64,000 bases of DNA from Meloidogyne chitwoodi (GCA_015183035.1 JACZZP010000009.1:496001-560000); one strand, 5' to 3'; numbered from the stretch's first letter, positions 1 through 11,804 are shown. A program made the numbers and translations. Notes: generated by a model not told the origin, from the sequence alone.

Positions 1-2040
1 TGTGTCTAGTCTATTTATTTAATTTTTACTAAAAGGCTAATTGAGTCTAGTTGACATAATCATCCAATTAAATAACAAAAGATGAGCTATCTTTTTAGTT
101 TTCTCCTATTTGTTTGTGTTTTTTTAGAATTTTATTTTAAAGAATTTTATATTTCAAAATTAACTACTTAATTACATCTAATTCCAAAAAACCTATTTAT
201 TTTTTTTAGTTTATTTTTATTTATTCTTCATTAATTTAGTCGGCCATTCTTTAAAGAAAAATAGCCGACAAATGTGCCGACAAGGAGAGAGGTTGTTGTA
301 GGGTTATTTTAAAAGCCGCATTTTCTCATTTTTAATAGGCGAGCGGACCGATAAAAATAAAAAAGTCAAAGTGTTTTTACTTTTTTCCTTCTCAGATTCT
401 GTTCATTTTTTCTTTTTAATTCTCCCGCTGTTCACAAAATTCCAAATAAACTAATTTGCCAATTTGTCGGTTAAAATCAAAAAGCATTGAAGAGATATCC
501 CAAAACAAAAGGAATGTAATTTTAGTTATTTTCAGTATATCCCCTAAAAAGAGAATATATTGACGGTATAATCAAAGGGACAAAAAACATTTTTAAAATA
601 ATCAACCTTTAAATTCCTTTTCTTTTTTTCTATGTTCAAAAGAAGCTTTTGTAAAAATATTTTATCGCAAATTATGACAAACCGAGAAGCGGAAAGCTTT
701 AAAGAAAAGAGAGGAATGCGGGGAAGGGAATAAAGAGTCGGCTAAAATCTCTTTCAAAACCCAAAGAGTCGGAATTAAAAAAGGAAGGAAAAGAATCGGG
801 CGGAATTGATCAAAGTCAAAATCACCGCCTGTGCCCACCCATACCACCACCCGTCCATTAAAACTCCCCCTTTTTATATTTTTTCTCGCTACCACTAACG
901 AATCGGTCCATTACTTTGCTTTGTTCTTTTGATCTTTGCCGCCGTTTTGCGCTTTGCCTTTTGCCGCCAATCGGCGAGTCCCACTACTCTCCCCCCTTTC
1001 TTTATTTTTCCCAATAATAACAACACATTATTTTTACAATACATTCTCTCTTTTTCTTTTTATTTAAAAAAATAAAATAAAAAATTTAAAATGTCTCATA
1101 TTTAAACCTCACTTTTTTTAACGTTTATATTTAATTTCCTGATAAAATAATGGATAAAAAGGAACCAAATAAAGATCAGCCTTGTTAGTTGAACATCTTA
1201 GCAAGAAAAAATTTATATATATTTATTTAATACAATTTTGTTTTTTTATTGAAGAAAAAAGTATTTTTTTCAATAACAAAAATTGTTTTCTCCTAGCAGG
1301 ACTCGAACCTTACCCACCAAATGACCAAAACAAAACACTCTACCACTACACCATCCATGACTCATGTGCTAAATTTAAAATATTTATACTTATTATTTTA
1401 ATAATATTTATTTTTACTGTTTTCTCGTTCTAAAAAATTCTTTTAATCTATCCATTACTAAATACATATATTTCACTGTTTCTTTGAGGACAACAGTGGC
1501 AATAATCTGCTCTCCCTCCATTTTTCTCTGTAGTTGCCGCCTTTGTCCTCCAACGACCCTTTCCTTTTTTCTACTCTTCCATGTCTTTTTTTATTTTCCT
1601 TTCTTCTTCCGTCTTTCATTTTTCTTTTCATTTTTGCCTTTTTCTTTCTTCCTTTGTTCGATATCACCCGCTCTTTAAAGCCATTCGTAAGCGCTTGCGG
1701 CAGCAGTTGGCAGCATCTCTGTACTAAAATAAAAGAATGGAGTAAAAATGGCAAAACGAGAAAAGAGATTTGGGGAGAGTTATAAAAATCCATCTCGCCA
1801 ACGGCCAAGAAAATGATAAAATATGTTAGATCAGGCACGAATTTTAAACTTTTATTTTTTTTAATTTTTCAAATTTAAATTTAGTAACCCCTCTTTTTCA
1901 CATCCCTTAAAATTTACAGTTTTCTTTTCTATATAATAGTTCCTTTTATTTAAATTTTTCTTTTATTTTTCTTTTTTAATATTTAGATTGTTCACTTACA
2001 ATATTTATTTACTTTTATTCTTTTCAATTTTATTTTAAAA
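1..2040. other. AT-rich upstream region of the axin-like gene
   Basis: No coding exon could be supported here. The stretch is rich in T and A runs, with a polypyrimidine-biased block around 1500-1680 that gives spurious open frames on both strands. A tRNA-like sequence lies at about 1290-1356. The sequence just before 2041 is the likely promoter and 5' leader of the axin-like gene; a TATA-like TATATAATAG lies near 1930. I cannot place a transcription start. Confidence 0.4.
1290..1356 (-). pseudogene. tRNA-like sequence, degenerate
   Basis: On the minus strand a D-arm-like GGTGTAGTGGTAGAGT is followed about 30 bases later by a T-arm with the canonical loop GGTTCGAGTCC. The acceptor ends do not pair and the anticodon arm is T-rich without a stem. 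It is best read as a tRNA pseudogene or tRNA-derived repeat. It is the first of six such sequences in the window. Confidence 0.45.
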
Positions 2041-4603
2041 ATGGATCAACGAAGATTTAAATGGGCAACAAGTTTAGAAGAAGTATTATCCGATTTTGAT
2101 GCTCTTCAGGTTAATTAATCCCTTTAAAATTTTTTAAATCTTATTTCTTAAGCTTTTCCAATCATGGATGGGTGTTGACGATGATAGCAGTGAACATCCT
2201 TTACGTCTTCACTTTGCAATTATCGCTTATCGTGGAATGTTAAGTAGAAACGATCCTCGCGTGATGCAACTTGCAAAGTTTTTTTTTAAATAATTTTAAA
2301 TATTAATACTCAAGTGTCCGATTAGATAAAAAATTGAACTTACGTTCTTTAGGTTTGCGCCCCATTTATTCGCAAAAAATATTGGTAATACCAAGGCTTC
2401 TCCCCCCTATTTTTTCATTTTTTTATTTTTTAATTTTTTGCATTATTTTTTCCTTTGTTTTTGCTTCGGGCAAGTAGAAAGGATTAATTTTTTGGTATAT
2501 AACATTATGATAAATGTGAAAAAAGTTTATATTCTCATTTATTTATCAATATTTTATCAATATGGATCAACTTAAAACATTTAATTCTATTGCTCTGCAT
2601 GAAAAACTACGTTTCCACAACAATTTCGATGCATGGCTCGTACTAAATACGAAGAGTTGCAGTTCGAAACCGGAATTAGTCAAACAACACTACCGAACTG
2701 GTTGAATTTTTTCAGAGATGTGTTCAAATGTATTTATAATTTTTGGCACCATGTTTCATTATTTTATCCTTGTGAACGTACTGAATAAAAATTACTCCTT
2801 TTTTGATTGAGAAGTTTGCTAGAAGCAAAAACAAAGGAAAAAATAATGCAAAAAATTAAAAAATAAAAAAATGAAAAAATAGGGGGGAGAAGCCTTGGTA
2901 TTACCAAAATATTTTTTTGTTTCAAATCAAGTTTAATTAAAAAAATTTATTGCGAATAAATGGGGTGTGCACCTAAAAAACGCAAGTTCTAAAAATGTTA
3001 AATTTCTCTAAATTGTGTAAACTTGACTTTAAATTTTTTTAAAATTAATTTCTCATTTTTAGGGAGATTTTTAACAAATTTTTGCGTCCTAAAAGTGGTT
3101 TATGTGCCTTCATTGATTCTTCAATTAGAGAACATGTTGGACAAAGTCTCCGTCAATCCAATAATGTTTGTCCTCCTCCCGATCTTTTTGATGAGTGTCT
3201 GCCATCATTGGATACATTTTTACGTAGACAACATTCATTATTTGGTTATTAATTTTTTTTAATTATTTAAAAAAATTTTAACAGTTTCTTCACACGAATT
3301 TCTCGATAAATTCAATTCTTCCCTTCTTTGTTTGGATGATCAAGAACCTTCTTGTTCATCAAGTTCAAATAAAACTTTGTTAACAAATAATAAATCTTCT
3401 TCTCGCAAAGGACAGAATGAACAACAACAAATTACTCCTAAATTAACAGCAGATGTGTTAATGCGTTCTCAGCGAGATCGAGAAGCAATGGTACCTGCTG
3501 GTACAACAAGGTTTAATTTATAATTAATTAAAGGGGGAAAATTCTGAATTCTTTTAAAATTTGGGTAAATAAACGTCAACTTTCCATTGATAAATAAATT
3601 TATTTTTTCAGTCAACGTTTATTTCGACCAGTCAGTAAATTCCCTTATATTGGTGGACAGGCCCAACCTAGCAAAAACAATTCTACTGCCTCTTCCGCTT
3701 TTTCTTCCGAATCATTGGGTCGTAATGTTGGTTCTGGAGAGCCTTCTACTTCTTTGAGAGCAATTAGAGAAGAGCAAAGGCGTATAAATCAATCAGTTAT
3801 GGTATTCTTTAATTTTTAAGTATTTTTAAAAATTATTTTTGTTGTAGAAAACTAATGATGAAAATAACAAAATTTTAAACCGAAAAATTGGAAAAACAAT
3901 TTCAAACAATCATCCTCGTCATGAAACTAATGAAGACAGACAAAATTTTGCACAACTTTTACAACGTAAATTACAAGCCTTAGAACTGCGTCATCGTCAA
4001 GAAGAGTCAATAAAAGAGCAAATTGAACGTATCAATTTGGCACGTCAAAAAGGAGCAAAAACATCAACAAGGGAATTGATTGGTGGATCTTCTTCCGTTG
4101 TTGGATGTGCTGATTCATTGCTTTTGCTTGATGCTGAAGCTGTAGATGCAGATGAAGAGTTGGAGGTTTGAAAAAATAAAATTTTAAACATTTAATTCAA
4201 TTAAATAATAATGAAAGATTGGACCATTTTTAATAGTAAACAAAAGTAAAAGTTTATTACCGATGAAAGGCATCGAACCTGCGACCTCCTTTAGTGCTTG
4301 CTAGGACTCTACCGACTTAGCCATTGAGCGACTTTTTTTTTTCTTTTATAGTTATTCTTAAACCACCGTTTTTTTTTAAATTCTTTCAAATTTGAACCTG
4401 TTTAGATTGAGTGAAAACCCATTTATTCGCGAAAATATCCGAATTTTCTTTAAGCAATTAGGGAAAAAAGACTAAATATATTTTAAAATTTTTAAAAATT
4501 TATTCAGAATTACTATCGACTCAAATTAGCTGATTTCAATTCATCAGTAAACAATTCTGGTCAATTATCTCCACACTTGGCATCACAATCGTTGCGTACA
4601 TAA
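2041..4603 (+). CDS. Axin-like Wnt scaffold protein (RGS domain), no DIX domain seen
   Basis: Seven exons join in frame: 2041-2109, 2153-2277, 3063-3244, 3285-3510, 3612-3801, 3848-4165 and 4508-4603, giving about 401 residues. Exons 1-3 encode an RGS-type domain (LFQSWMG, HPLRLHFAIIAYRGML, FIDSSIREHVGQSL), the fold axin uses to bind APC. Exon 6 encodes FAQLLQRKLQALELRHRQEE...KEQIERI, which resembles the GSK3/beta-catenin-binding segment of axins (FA..L...LE...R.REAEEKLEERLKR). The order RGS then this segment is that of axin (PRY-1/AXL-1 in Caenorhabditis). Axins normally end in a DIX polymerisation domain; here exon 7 adds 31 residues and stops without one. Intron 2 (785 bp) holds nested transposons and intron 6 a tRNA-like sequence. 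The start is the first ATG after a long AT-rich leader and opens the RGS-like region directly. Identity as axin is my inference from two short matches. Confidence 0.75.
2351..2979. mobile_element. Family-B palindromic element split by a Merlin-like insertion
   Basis: The left half reads GGTTTGCGCCCCATTTATTCGC at 2352-2373 and the right half GCGAATAAATGGGGTGTGCACC near 2953-2974. Together they are the two ends of one family-B element (about 100 bp elsewhere in the window), pushed apart by the element at 2384-2905. It lies wholly inside intron 2 of the axin-like gene. Confidence 0.7.
2384..2905 (+). mobile_element. Merlin-like DNA transposon, non-autonomous, with transposase remnant
   Basis: Terminal inverted repeats start GGTAATACCAAGGCTTCTCC and end in the matching GG(A)GAAGCCTTGGTATTACC; inversion extends about 75 bp inward. 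A perfect 8-bp direct repeat AAAATATT flanks it (2376-2383 and 2906-2913). Inside, from 2633, a short frame encodes TGISQTTLPNWLNFFRDV, which resembles the helix-turn-helix part of ISXO2/Merlin transposases (TGxSxxTVxxWxNFxRDV). Merlin elements are known for GG...CC ends and 8-9 bp duplications, which fits. The catalytic core is absent, so this copy cannot move itself. Confidence 0.65.
4259..4332 (-). pseudogene. tRNA-like sequence in axin intron 6
   Basis: The minus strand reads GTCGCTCAATGGCTAAGTCGGTAGAG then, after an anticodon-like arm, AAGGAGGTCGCAGGTTCGATGCC. The T-arm is canonical, but the acceptor ends pair poorly and the anticodon stem is broken. The segment CTAGCAA...AAGGAGGTCGCAGG also occurs in the tRNA-like sequence at 39816, so the two share an origin. 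Confidence 0.5.
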
Positions 4604-4918
4604 GAATCAGATATTCATTTATGCCTTTGTTATTTTAATAACTCAAATTTTTTAATTTAAATTATGTAAATATGTACAAATAATTTTTTTCTTAATTTTT
4701 AAATGTATAAAAAGAGCAAACTCGGTTTTAGGAGCCCCGAAATATTTTTTAATTTTACATAAAATTTGGTATTCGATGATTATCAAGGTCGCTGATCATC
4801 AATCTGATATCAGATTTTACCAAATGCTAACTTTACATATTATAATTTGACCTCTGAAAATTATTCTTTTTCCTTTCGAACGTGGCCAATTGTTGCAGTT
4901 AACTCAACACTTCATGGT

Positions 4919-5013
4919 GTTTTTATGAAATTTATTATGTTTTTATGAAATTTATTATGTTTTTATGAAATTTATTATGTTTTTATGAAATTTATTATGT
5001 TTTTATGAAATTT
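4919..5013. repeat. 20-bp tandem repeat, about 5 copies
   Basis: The unit GTTTTTATGAAATTTATTAT is repeated almost perfectly about five times with a period of exactly 20 bp. It lies in non-coding DNA downstream of the axin-like gene. Confidence 0.9.
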
Positions 5014-5339
5014 ATTTAATAAAAAAAAAAACTTCTATAAATGAAACCTCTAGTTAATAATTACAAACCTGAAGAATATTATAACTTGTAACCTTGAAAT
5101 ATTCTTACTAAAAATTATTTATAAATGGATATTTACTTTTTTTTTTAACTTATTTATTTTAATTCTTATGTCGCGTTTTTCAGCGAAGGCTGTTCTTTAG
5201 TATATGGGGTCCAAGCTCCATCATGTAACACATATCATTCTATTCCTCTCGAAGAGCTGAGCACGAATACATGTTTTATTTATAGGAAAAATGTTTGAGC
5301 CGAGTTACAGGGCCCCGAAAATCGAAAAACCATAGGGGG

Positions 5340-5590
5340 AGTATACTTAGTTATTTGTTCATATCTCCGTCGCTGTGATAATGCTAAAAGTGACAAAGAG
5401 CCGAAGACAATTAAAATGGCAATGCAAAGAGACAAGAACATCAACCTATGAGAAATTTTTTTTATTTTAAATTCAAAAGTCAATCTCCTCATTAAATAAT
5501 TTTTTGAGGTTGGTGGATTTTTGGCCAAATGTCCAGTTTTTAAAATTTGGCAAAATGTCCAATTTTTAAAATTTGGCAAAATGTCAAATT
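5340..5590 (-). pseudogene. Inverted partial copy of the MOLO-1-like gene (intron plus membrane exon)
   Basis: On the minus strand this repeats 9817-10030 almost exactly: the GGACATTTTGCCAAATTTTAA intron repeat, then the splice acceptor, then codons for the transmembrane segment (FLSLCIAILIVFGSLSLLAL) and SQRRRYEQITK. Homology stops there, and the frame runs into an unrelated repeat ending at a stop at 5280. It has no signal peptide or ectodomain exons and cannot encode the full protein. It is a segmental copy of part of the gene 4.5 kb away. Confidence 0.8.
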
Positions 5591-5914
5591 ATGCTTTGCT
5601 CTTTTGGATGACGGGGGCCAAGCGCCATATCCAAGTTTCATCACCTTAACTGGTGACAGATTGGCTTTTATACTAATACATAAGCCTGCCGACTTATATA
5701 GTAATACTCAGCCTTGTTCATAAAGTACTATAAAAGTAAAAGCTATAATTACTTATTTTCACCGCCACCTAACAATTACGTCAAACTCTCATCATTTGCT
5801 TTGTGGTTGCTCGTCACCAAGGAACTCTGTTCATTTGCTTTGTTTGCTGTGCTGATACCACGGAATAAAGTTTCATATATTTTATTTTTTTAAAATAAAG
5901 TTTTCAATTTTAAG

Positions 5915-6923
5915 ATGCTGTCTCCTTTCGCTAATAAAATTATACTTGATGAAGATGGGTACTACTTCTCAAAGGACAAATTGACGCATTGTTATTCGCC
6001 TTATACAATTAAGAAGACAACAACTAAGGAATACAAGGACGGCTCATTGGTAGTGAAAGAAAGGGCGATTCTATTTGTTTGTGCTGATCCTAGATGTAAC
6101 GCTTTGGAACGCCTTACCCTTTGGACAATTGAGGAAAAGTTTCTAAAAGCACAATTGCAACAAAGCAAAGTGGATCACATCCCCCACGCGCATAGAACGA
6201 CCGAAGAACAAACCAACTTTCTGCTCGGAAAAATTGTTAAAAATCCTAAATGCTTGCTAGTTGACAAAGTAAAGTTTATTACACTTATTTAAATAAAAAA
6301 AATTAATTTTATTTTTTTAAGGAAAAGGAAGAGTGGGCAGATGTGCTCTTCTATCGTGACCAAGATCTTTTTGTTGGTAAAGAAAAGATTCTACGTGAAT
6401 CTATTGGTCGCTGGGTTAAAAGCCGTTCGTACGAAAAATACAACGGAGAAGACTACAGAGGCAAATCTACATCAACAATCACTATCTATAATTGCGCGTC
6501 AGAATCTTGCAGAGCACAAGTCAAAACCGATTCTCGATCTGTGAATGGCACATTCAGTGACGGCACAATTCTGCTAGGTTATGCAGAGCATCAACAACAT
6601 GGGAGATCTGAGAGCGAGATATGGGCTCATATGACAGGAATAGGTTAGACATATAATTATTTAATTTTATTATAACCTTTATAATTTAAGCACCAAGGAC
6701 AAAAACAGTGACTTCTACGGGATCAGATGTATCTACAAGTACTGACGAAGAAGGACCGTCGACATCGACCTCTACGGGATCAGATGTGTCTACTAGGACT
6801 GACGAAGAAGGACCGTCGACATCGACTACATCGAAAGCTATGGCTAGAACTTCATCAGATGCAAGGCCATCTTCTTCTGCCGCAAAAGCTCAACATCATC
6901 ACAAGCGTAAGAAGCAACATTGA
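5915..6923 (+). CDS. Unknown protein with two FLYWCH-like C/H modules and a Ser/Thr-rich tail
   Basis: Three exons join in frame: 5915-6268, 6322-6643 and 6691-6923, giving 302 residues. Exon 1 has FVCADPRCNALERL followed by HIPHAHR; exon 2 has YNCASESCRAQVKTDSRS followed by EHQQHG. Both follow C-x4-C ... H-x(1-2)-H after an aromatic run, the layout of FLYWCH/WRKY-GCM1-type zinc modules. There is no signal peptide, so a nuclear or cytoplasmic DNA- or protein-binding role is plausible but unproven. Exon 3 is low complexity, with an internal duplication (STGSDVSTSTDEEGPSTST and STGSDVSTRTDEEGPSTST), and ends in a basic HHHKRKKQH. The start ATG follows an AT-rich leader and opens the longest frame. 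I do not recognise a named orthologue. Confidence 0.6.
6712..6829 (+). repeat. 57-bp in-frame duplication within exon 3
   Basis: CTCTACGGGATCAGATGT...GACGAAGAAGGACCGTCGACATCGAC occurs twice head to tail with a few changes, producing the repeated TGSDVST(S/R)TDEEGPSTST protein segment. Confidence 0.85.
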
Positions 6924-8383
6924 AAAGAGGAGTAGAAGAACTAAATAAATAAATATAATCTGATTTCCCCTATATATTGTGTGTTGTCCATTTTCCTAAA
7001 CTTGTTCTTTTTGAACTCACCTACCTAATATGTATTTTTCCTAAATATGCTAATTTTCTTTTTTCTCTAATAAAATAAAATTTGTAGTAAATTTAAATTT
7101 GAAAATAGTTTTTTAAGTTCGATAATAAAAATTTTGAAATATAGGAATTGTGATTTTGTAAAAAATTTTGTAGAGTAAAAACATGTATAGTTAAAGTGTT
7201 TCTTCAAAGTGTTTGAAATAAAATCAAGTTTTAATATTTTTGTTCCTTTTACTACTATTTATAACTATACACATCCTATTTTGCTTCAATCAACAATTAT
7301 ACCTACCTTTGATAATTCCCAGATTACTATGTTTTTTTTTTAAATATTTAGAATTAATTGAAAATTAATTAAAAACATTCCTTTTTAGTTTAAATAATTT
7401 TTTAAAAATAGTTGTACATATAATTTCCTTTTAAAGACCCTCCCATCTTAACAAAATTTTAAAAACAAAAAAAGAAATAAGAAATAAATATATTCAAGGG
7501 GCAGGCCGACACTTCCGGACCGACATTTCCGGACCAACGCTTCTGGACTCAAACTTCTGGTCCAAAACTTGGATATATATTTAGTACCATGCTACAAAGT
7601 TGTTGAATAAATTATTATACCAATTGGTCCTTTAAAGAGGGAAATAAACTAATTTCTTTGTAAGCTTTTGTGGGCGTCCGGAAATGTCGGTCCGGAAGTG
7701 TCGCTCTACCATTCAAGGTCATTAAAATAGATAAGGATCTGTCACATATATTTACTTTAAAAAAACAAAAATAATTAGTGTAGATATAGGATATTTCCAT
7801 TTAAAAATTGATAGATTTGGCAGAATGCGGAGATAATATTATAAATTTTTTAGCTCTTTTTTGATCATCAAGATTAATTTTATTAATAAAAATTAATTTT
7901 TTTGCCCTTCCGTGGCTAAATAAATAAAATTAAAAGGAGAGAGGATATACCTTCAAATATTACCATTCTCTCTTTTTTAATAAAATCGACTGACCATTGC
8001 CACTTAATAAAATATATTTTTCTTCTTTTTTATTTAGTAGCACTTAACTCTGCCGCGCAAATTGCGGAGAGAGATTTCCTTCATCTTTTAGTTATCCACC
8101 TATATATTCTTGTTTTCTTCTCTATCAACTTTCTTCTCTACTTTTTTACTATTAGGCCTAAATATCCTCCAAATATCGGCCAAAATAATAAATTAATTTT
8201 AGTCAGCCTACCTTAATATTTTACTTTTTTTAATTTTTTAGTGCATGTTATGCTTCCAAGTTTTTTTTTAATTTAATTTATATCTGACTAGAAAATTACC
8301 TAAAATCACACAAAATCCATCACACAAATCACAACAATTTTTTTATTTTTTTAAGCAAAATTGTTTGTGTTGTATGGTAACAA
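6924..8383. other. Spacer between FLYWCH-like and MOLO-1-like genes
   Basis: No gene was seen. Around 7497-7707 an inverted repeat element has ends related to GACACTTCCGGACCGACATTTCC and GGAAATGTCGGTCCGGAAGTGTC. The remainder is AT-rich. The stretch before 8384 should hold the promoter of the MOLO-1-like gene. Confidence 0.5.
7497..7707. repeat. Inverted-repeat element (TTCCGGACCGAC type)
   Basis: GCCGACACTTCCGGACCGAC at the left pairs with GTCCGGAAGTGTCG at the right around about 170 bases of AT-rich spacer. Further internal copies (ACTTCTGGTCC, CTTCTGGACTC) make the left arm repetitive. It is a likely non-autonomous DNA transposon; no target duplication was identified. Confidence 0.55.
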
Positions 8384-10486
8384 ATGCTTTCATTGCTATC
8401 TCTTCTGCTTGCGTCTGGTACCGTTCTTCGAGCAGATACTGAAAGATGGACACCTTTGAGTTATCCAGATCCAAGGAAAAATAACACAGTTTGTAACACA
8501 CAAGAAAATTCAACACTTTGTGATCCTGGTGACTTTTTAATTTTAATTCAAAAGATAATAATATTTAGATCATATATTAACTGATCAATGGAGAATTGAA
8601 ATTAATCAAAATATTCAAAAACAAATGAAAAGTTAGTTTTGATTTTATTTAATGAATACAGTATCTCTCGCTATCTTTTCACTTAATCCTTTAAGAGTTT
8701 ATTTACATTTAAATGTCGTTTACTCACAAGAGTTGGTGTGGTGTAGTGGTTAGTGTGTTGGTCTTGTAGCGGTGAGAGCGCTGGTTCGATTCCAGCCGGC
8801 TGCCATTTTCTTTTCCTTCCTCCCGCCCTTCCCGTTTACCCTAAATGTATACAGTCTGTGGCTTTTAATAAATAATAAATAAATTTGTTCTTTAATTTTC
8901 TAGGAATAACAGAGGCAAACGTACCTTTATCTGATAAAGCACCGATAGAATGCATTAACCGAACAGAAGGAGTTCTTGTTTTTGTATTACTGGCAAAAAG
9001 AATTTGGACACCAAATAATCAAAGTATTACGGGAAATGATTTGGTTACAATATTTAAAATTTTTAAAAATAAAAATAATTTTTAGACTAAATTTGGTGAT
9101 GAACTGGCTGTAAATTGGTTGGGTGATTTACAATGCAAAACTTTTTTGTTATTAATTGGAATTGAGGCTGCTAAATTGGCTTATGTTCGGGTTATTTTAT
9201 CAAAAAAGTTAAAAAAAAAATAAAAATAGACAGGAAAGGATCTACGCTTACCCGCAGACCTAATGCAACGAGTATTTCATGAATATAAACTTTTCAATGC
9301 TAAAAACTTTATGGCCGGTCTAAACAAAATAGTTGATGAAATTGGTCGTCAAATGAGTGATCCTTTTAAAGTTTTTTCTTTGAAAAAGAGAAAAAAAAGA
9401 AAAAATTTAATTTTAAAGGAACAAACATTAACAACAACTTCAAATCAATTGTTGCAAAATTTTAGTGAAACTGCTACATCCACTGAAGGTACAACACTTG
9501 CTGAAATTATGGCAGAAATATTAGAAGTTGAAAACAATGGAACTGCCATAAATGGGGATGTGAGGGGTGAAATAAAAGAGGCATGGAACACTAATGGAAA
9601 TAACCAACTGACTGCATGGTTGACTTTTGAGATATTTTAACTTATTAAAATACAATTTTAAATTCCTAGAATAGAGAACAATCAAAATTAAGGGGATCAG
9701 GAGTATTTATTCCTCGTAACTGTCTTGATAGAAAAATTGGACATTTTGCCAAATTTTAATAATTGGACATTTTACCAAATTTTAAGTATTGGACATTTTG
9801 CCAACTTTTAAAAATTGGACATTTTGCCAAATTTTAAAAACTGGACATTTGGCCAAAAATCCACCAACCTCAAAAAATTATTTAATGAGGAGATTGACTT
9901 TTGAATTTAAAATAAAAAAATTTCTCATAGGTTGATGTTCTTGTCTCTTTGCATTGCCATTTTAATTGTTTTCGGCTCTTTGTCACTTTTAGCATTATCA
10001 CAGCGAAGGAGATATGAACAAATAACTAAAAACAGTATTCAGCAATACACAGCAGCAGTTTCTCAATCTTGGCATTGTCAATGTCAAAAAGTTATTTTGA
10101 CGGAAAATAAAAATAAGACGAAAGAAGAACAAAATCAAACAAAAACAACAGAAGAATTTAAATTGAAGGACGATAAACTGAAGGAAACACAAAAAGAAAA
10201 TGGAAGGTTTGTCAAATAGCTTTATTTTAATTTTTATAAAAATTCTATTTATAGAGGACCAGATGAAAGTTTGGATTTTATTGAATCCACTAAAGACATT
10301 GAAATAAACGAAAAAAATGAGAATAAGTCTTATTACTCCTTTGAAGACGATAATATTAACAGAAGAGTTCACATTGACGCAGATGAACTGCTAACTGATG
10401 TTCCAATATCTAAGAAACTCGAAACGGATAAAATAAATAAAACTGATTTGACTAAAGACGATTATAGCATGATTAAAGTAGTATGA
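8384..10486 (+). CDS. MOLO-1-like modulator of levamisole-type acetylcholine receptors
   Basis: Exons I can place: 8384-8528, 8569-8631, 8904-9042, then segments to about 9220, from 9231, a membrane exon starting near 9932, and a last exon about 10254-10486. An N-terminal signal peptide (LSLLSLLLASGTVLRA) precedes the ectodomain PLSYPDPRKNNTVCN...LCDPDHILTDQWRIEINQNI, the hallmark start of the MOLO1/TPM-type domain. It continues with the paired Cys region and GKDLRLPADLMQRVFHEY...FMAGLNKIVDEI. A single transmembrane helix (SLCIAILIVFGSLSLLAL) and a charged cytoplasmic tail with no recognised domain follow. In Caenorhabditis MOLO-1 sits in the muscle membrane with levamisole receptors and enhances their gating. 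The junction between ectodomain and membrane exon (9558-9932) is uncertain because that intron is filled with GGACATTTTGCCAAATTTT repeats. Intron 2 carries a tRNA-like sequence. Confidence 0.8.
8733..8804 (+). pseudogene. tRNA-like sequence in MOLO-1-like intron 2
   Basis: GGTGTGGTGTAGTGGTTAGTG resembles an acceptor and D-arm; GCTGGTTCGATTCCAGC is a perfect T-arm. The putative anticodon loop CTTGTAG would read TGT (Thr), but its stem does not pair and the acceptor has mismatches. It is probably a pseudogene. Confidence 0.5.
9730..9870 (+). repeat. Short direct repeats in MOLO-1-like intron
   Basis: GGACATTTTGCCAAATTTTAA recurs about five times with small changes (TTACC, CCAAC) over about 130 bp. 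The same unit occurs in the inverted copy near 5510-5590, so it moved with the duplicated exon. Confidence 0.8.
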
Positions 10487-10504
10487 GAAAAATAAAAAAT
10501 CTTA

Positions 10505-10579
10505 GCCAGCAAAGAGGTTCGAACCTGTTACTTTCACTGCACACAGTCTGACGCACTACCGACTGAACCATCGGGACTA
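10505..10579 (-). pseudogene. tRNA-like sequence
   Basis: The minus strand reads TAGTCCCGATGGTTCAGTCGGTAGTGCG, then a variable middle, then ACAGGTTCGAACCTCTTTGCTGG. D- and T-arm landmarks are present but the acceptor does not pair. It lies between the convergent MOLO-1-like gene and the neuropeptide-like gene. Confidence 0.5.
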
Positions 10580-10916
10580 CATTTCATTGCCCGTTTTTTT
10601 CTTCTTTATAGTTATATTTAATCAAAGCTTAAGCATCTCCCTACTAAGCTTAGGCGAACACAGAAATTTTGAACTTTTCAAAAAAAAATTTTTTAAATAA
10701 ATGCTAGTATATTAAAAATGGAAAGAACAGTTTTATTTTTAAGAAAAAAAGTTGATTATACAAACAAAACTATTTTGATATATAAACATTTTTTTACATA
10801 AATTCATTTTTCCCATTTCTTTTTACACAATTAAAAGGCTCCCTTTTTGAAAAAACTTGCACAAAGTTTCCACCTAAAATAAAAAAAATAAAATTGATAA
10901 AATCTTTATTTTTTAT

Positions 10917-11433
10917 TTACCGGCATGGAGTTGGTGTGTACTGATCGGAAAGTCGTAAAAGTCTTTTCGGAACATTCAGTTCCATCTCTGTAGGTGACCT
11001 TCTTAGACGCCACAACCCGTTGTTTGTAAATGGAAAATCAGATGCAACTCGTTTGGATATTTCTTCATTTCTATTTTCCTCTGCCTGTGCTAGCCCTAGA
11101 TTTATACCATCAATTAATCCAGACATTCGACTATTCGCAAATTGTCGAAGAAGCATATTTCGTAGGAAGAGGTCTTCTTCCTAAATTTTCTTTATTTATA
11201 AAACAAAAACTAAAAAACTTTAAACTTTTTTAGTTTGGTTAGACACCCCATTTATTCGCAAGAAAACATTTTATTTTTGAACTCAATTTTTAGGTGTAAA
11301 ATATAAAATATTTTCTTGCGAATAAATGGGGTGTCTACCCCAAACTAGGCAAGACCTAAAAACTGACCAGTCTAGGATCTGCTTGTGCTTGTGTTATTGT
11401 AAGAAAAATACAAAAAGCGAAGAAAGAAGCCAT
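10917..11433 (-). CDS. Small secreted precursor, neuropeptide-like, family unknown
   Basis: Exon 1 (11433-11368) starts with a clear signal peptide MASFFAFCIFLTITQAQA. It splices in phase 0 across a 187-bp intron filled by a family-B element to exon 2 (11180-10917), giving 109 residues. After the signal the chain has dibasic sites KR at 65-66, RR at 82-83 and KR at 94-95, bounding a 15-residue stretch VASDFPFTNNGLWRL. That is the layout of a processed neuropeptide precursor. There is no glycine before the dibasic sites, so no amidated ends, and only one cysteine lies past the signal. I do not recognise the peptide family. The alternative is that exon 2 is the last exon of the I-BAR gene upstream, but that gene has its own stop at 13642 and the signal-peptide exon fits better. 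Confidence 0.5.
11237..11345. mobile_element. Family-B palindromic element in the neuropeptide-like intron
   Basis: The ends read TTAGACACCCCATTTATTCGC and GCGAATAAATGGGGTGTCTACC, with AAGAAAATATTTT arms. It fills most of the intron between the signal-peptide exon and the mature-peptide exon. Confidence 0.85.
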
Positions 11434-11804
11434 AATTCGTAAAATAACAAAATATTCTCCGAACATGTTTTTGTTTTGTTGTAAATTAAAAATATAATAT
11501 TAAGTAAAAATATGTTCTCTCTTAAATATTCAAATGTACCCAAAATGACAGCTGCAAATGTGTAAATTATTAAGGATATTATAATATATTATTATTATTA
11601 TTTTTGGTTCTTAGTACATAAAAATGACAAAAAGGGCACAAAATAATTAATTAATTTGTTTTTTTTTTGAGAGAAAGTAAAAAAGGGAGTGTATTTTTAA
11701 CAATTTTTCTTATAAATGACAAAGGAGAAAAATAATTAGAACAAACTTGGAATAAAGGCTAAATTAATTAAAAAATTATTAGACTGAAATTTAAAAATAT
11801 TTAA

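Larger units (their letters stand above)
4604..5914. other. Spacer with tandem repeat and inverted exon copy
   Basis: No gene was found. It contains the 20-bp tandem array at 4919-5013, a fragment of a dispersed repeat at about 5190-5350 (matching 24330-24490 in inverse orientation), and an inverted copy of a MOLO-1-like exon at 5340-5590. The last 150 bases are the probable promoter of the gene at 5915. Confidence 0.5.
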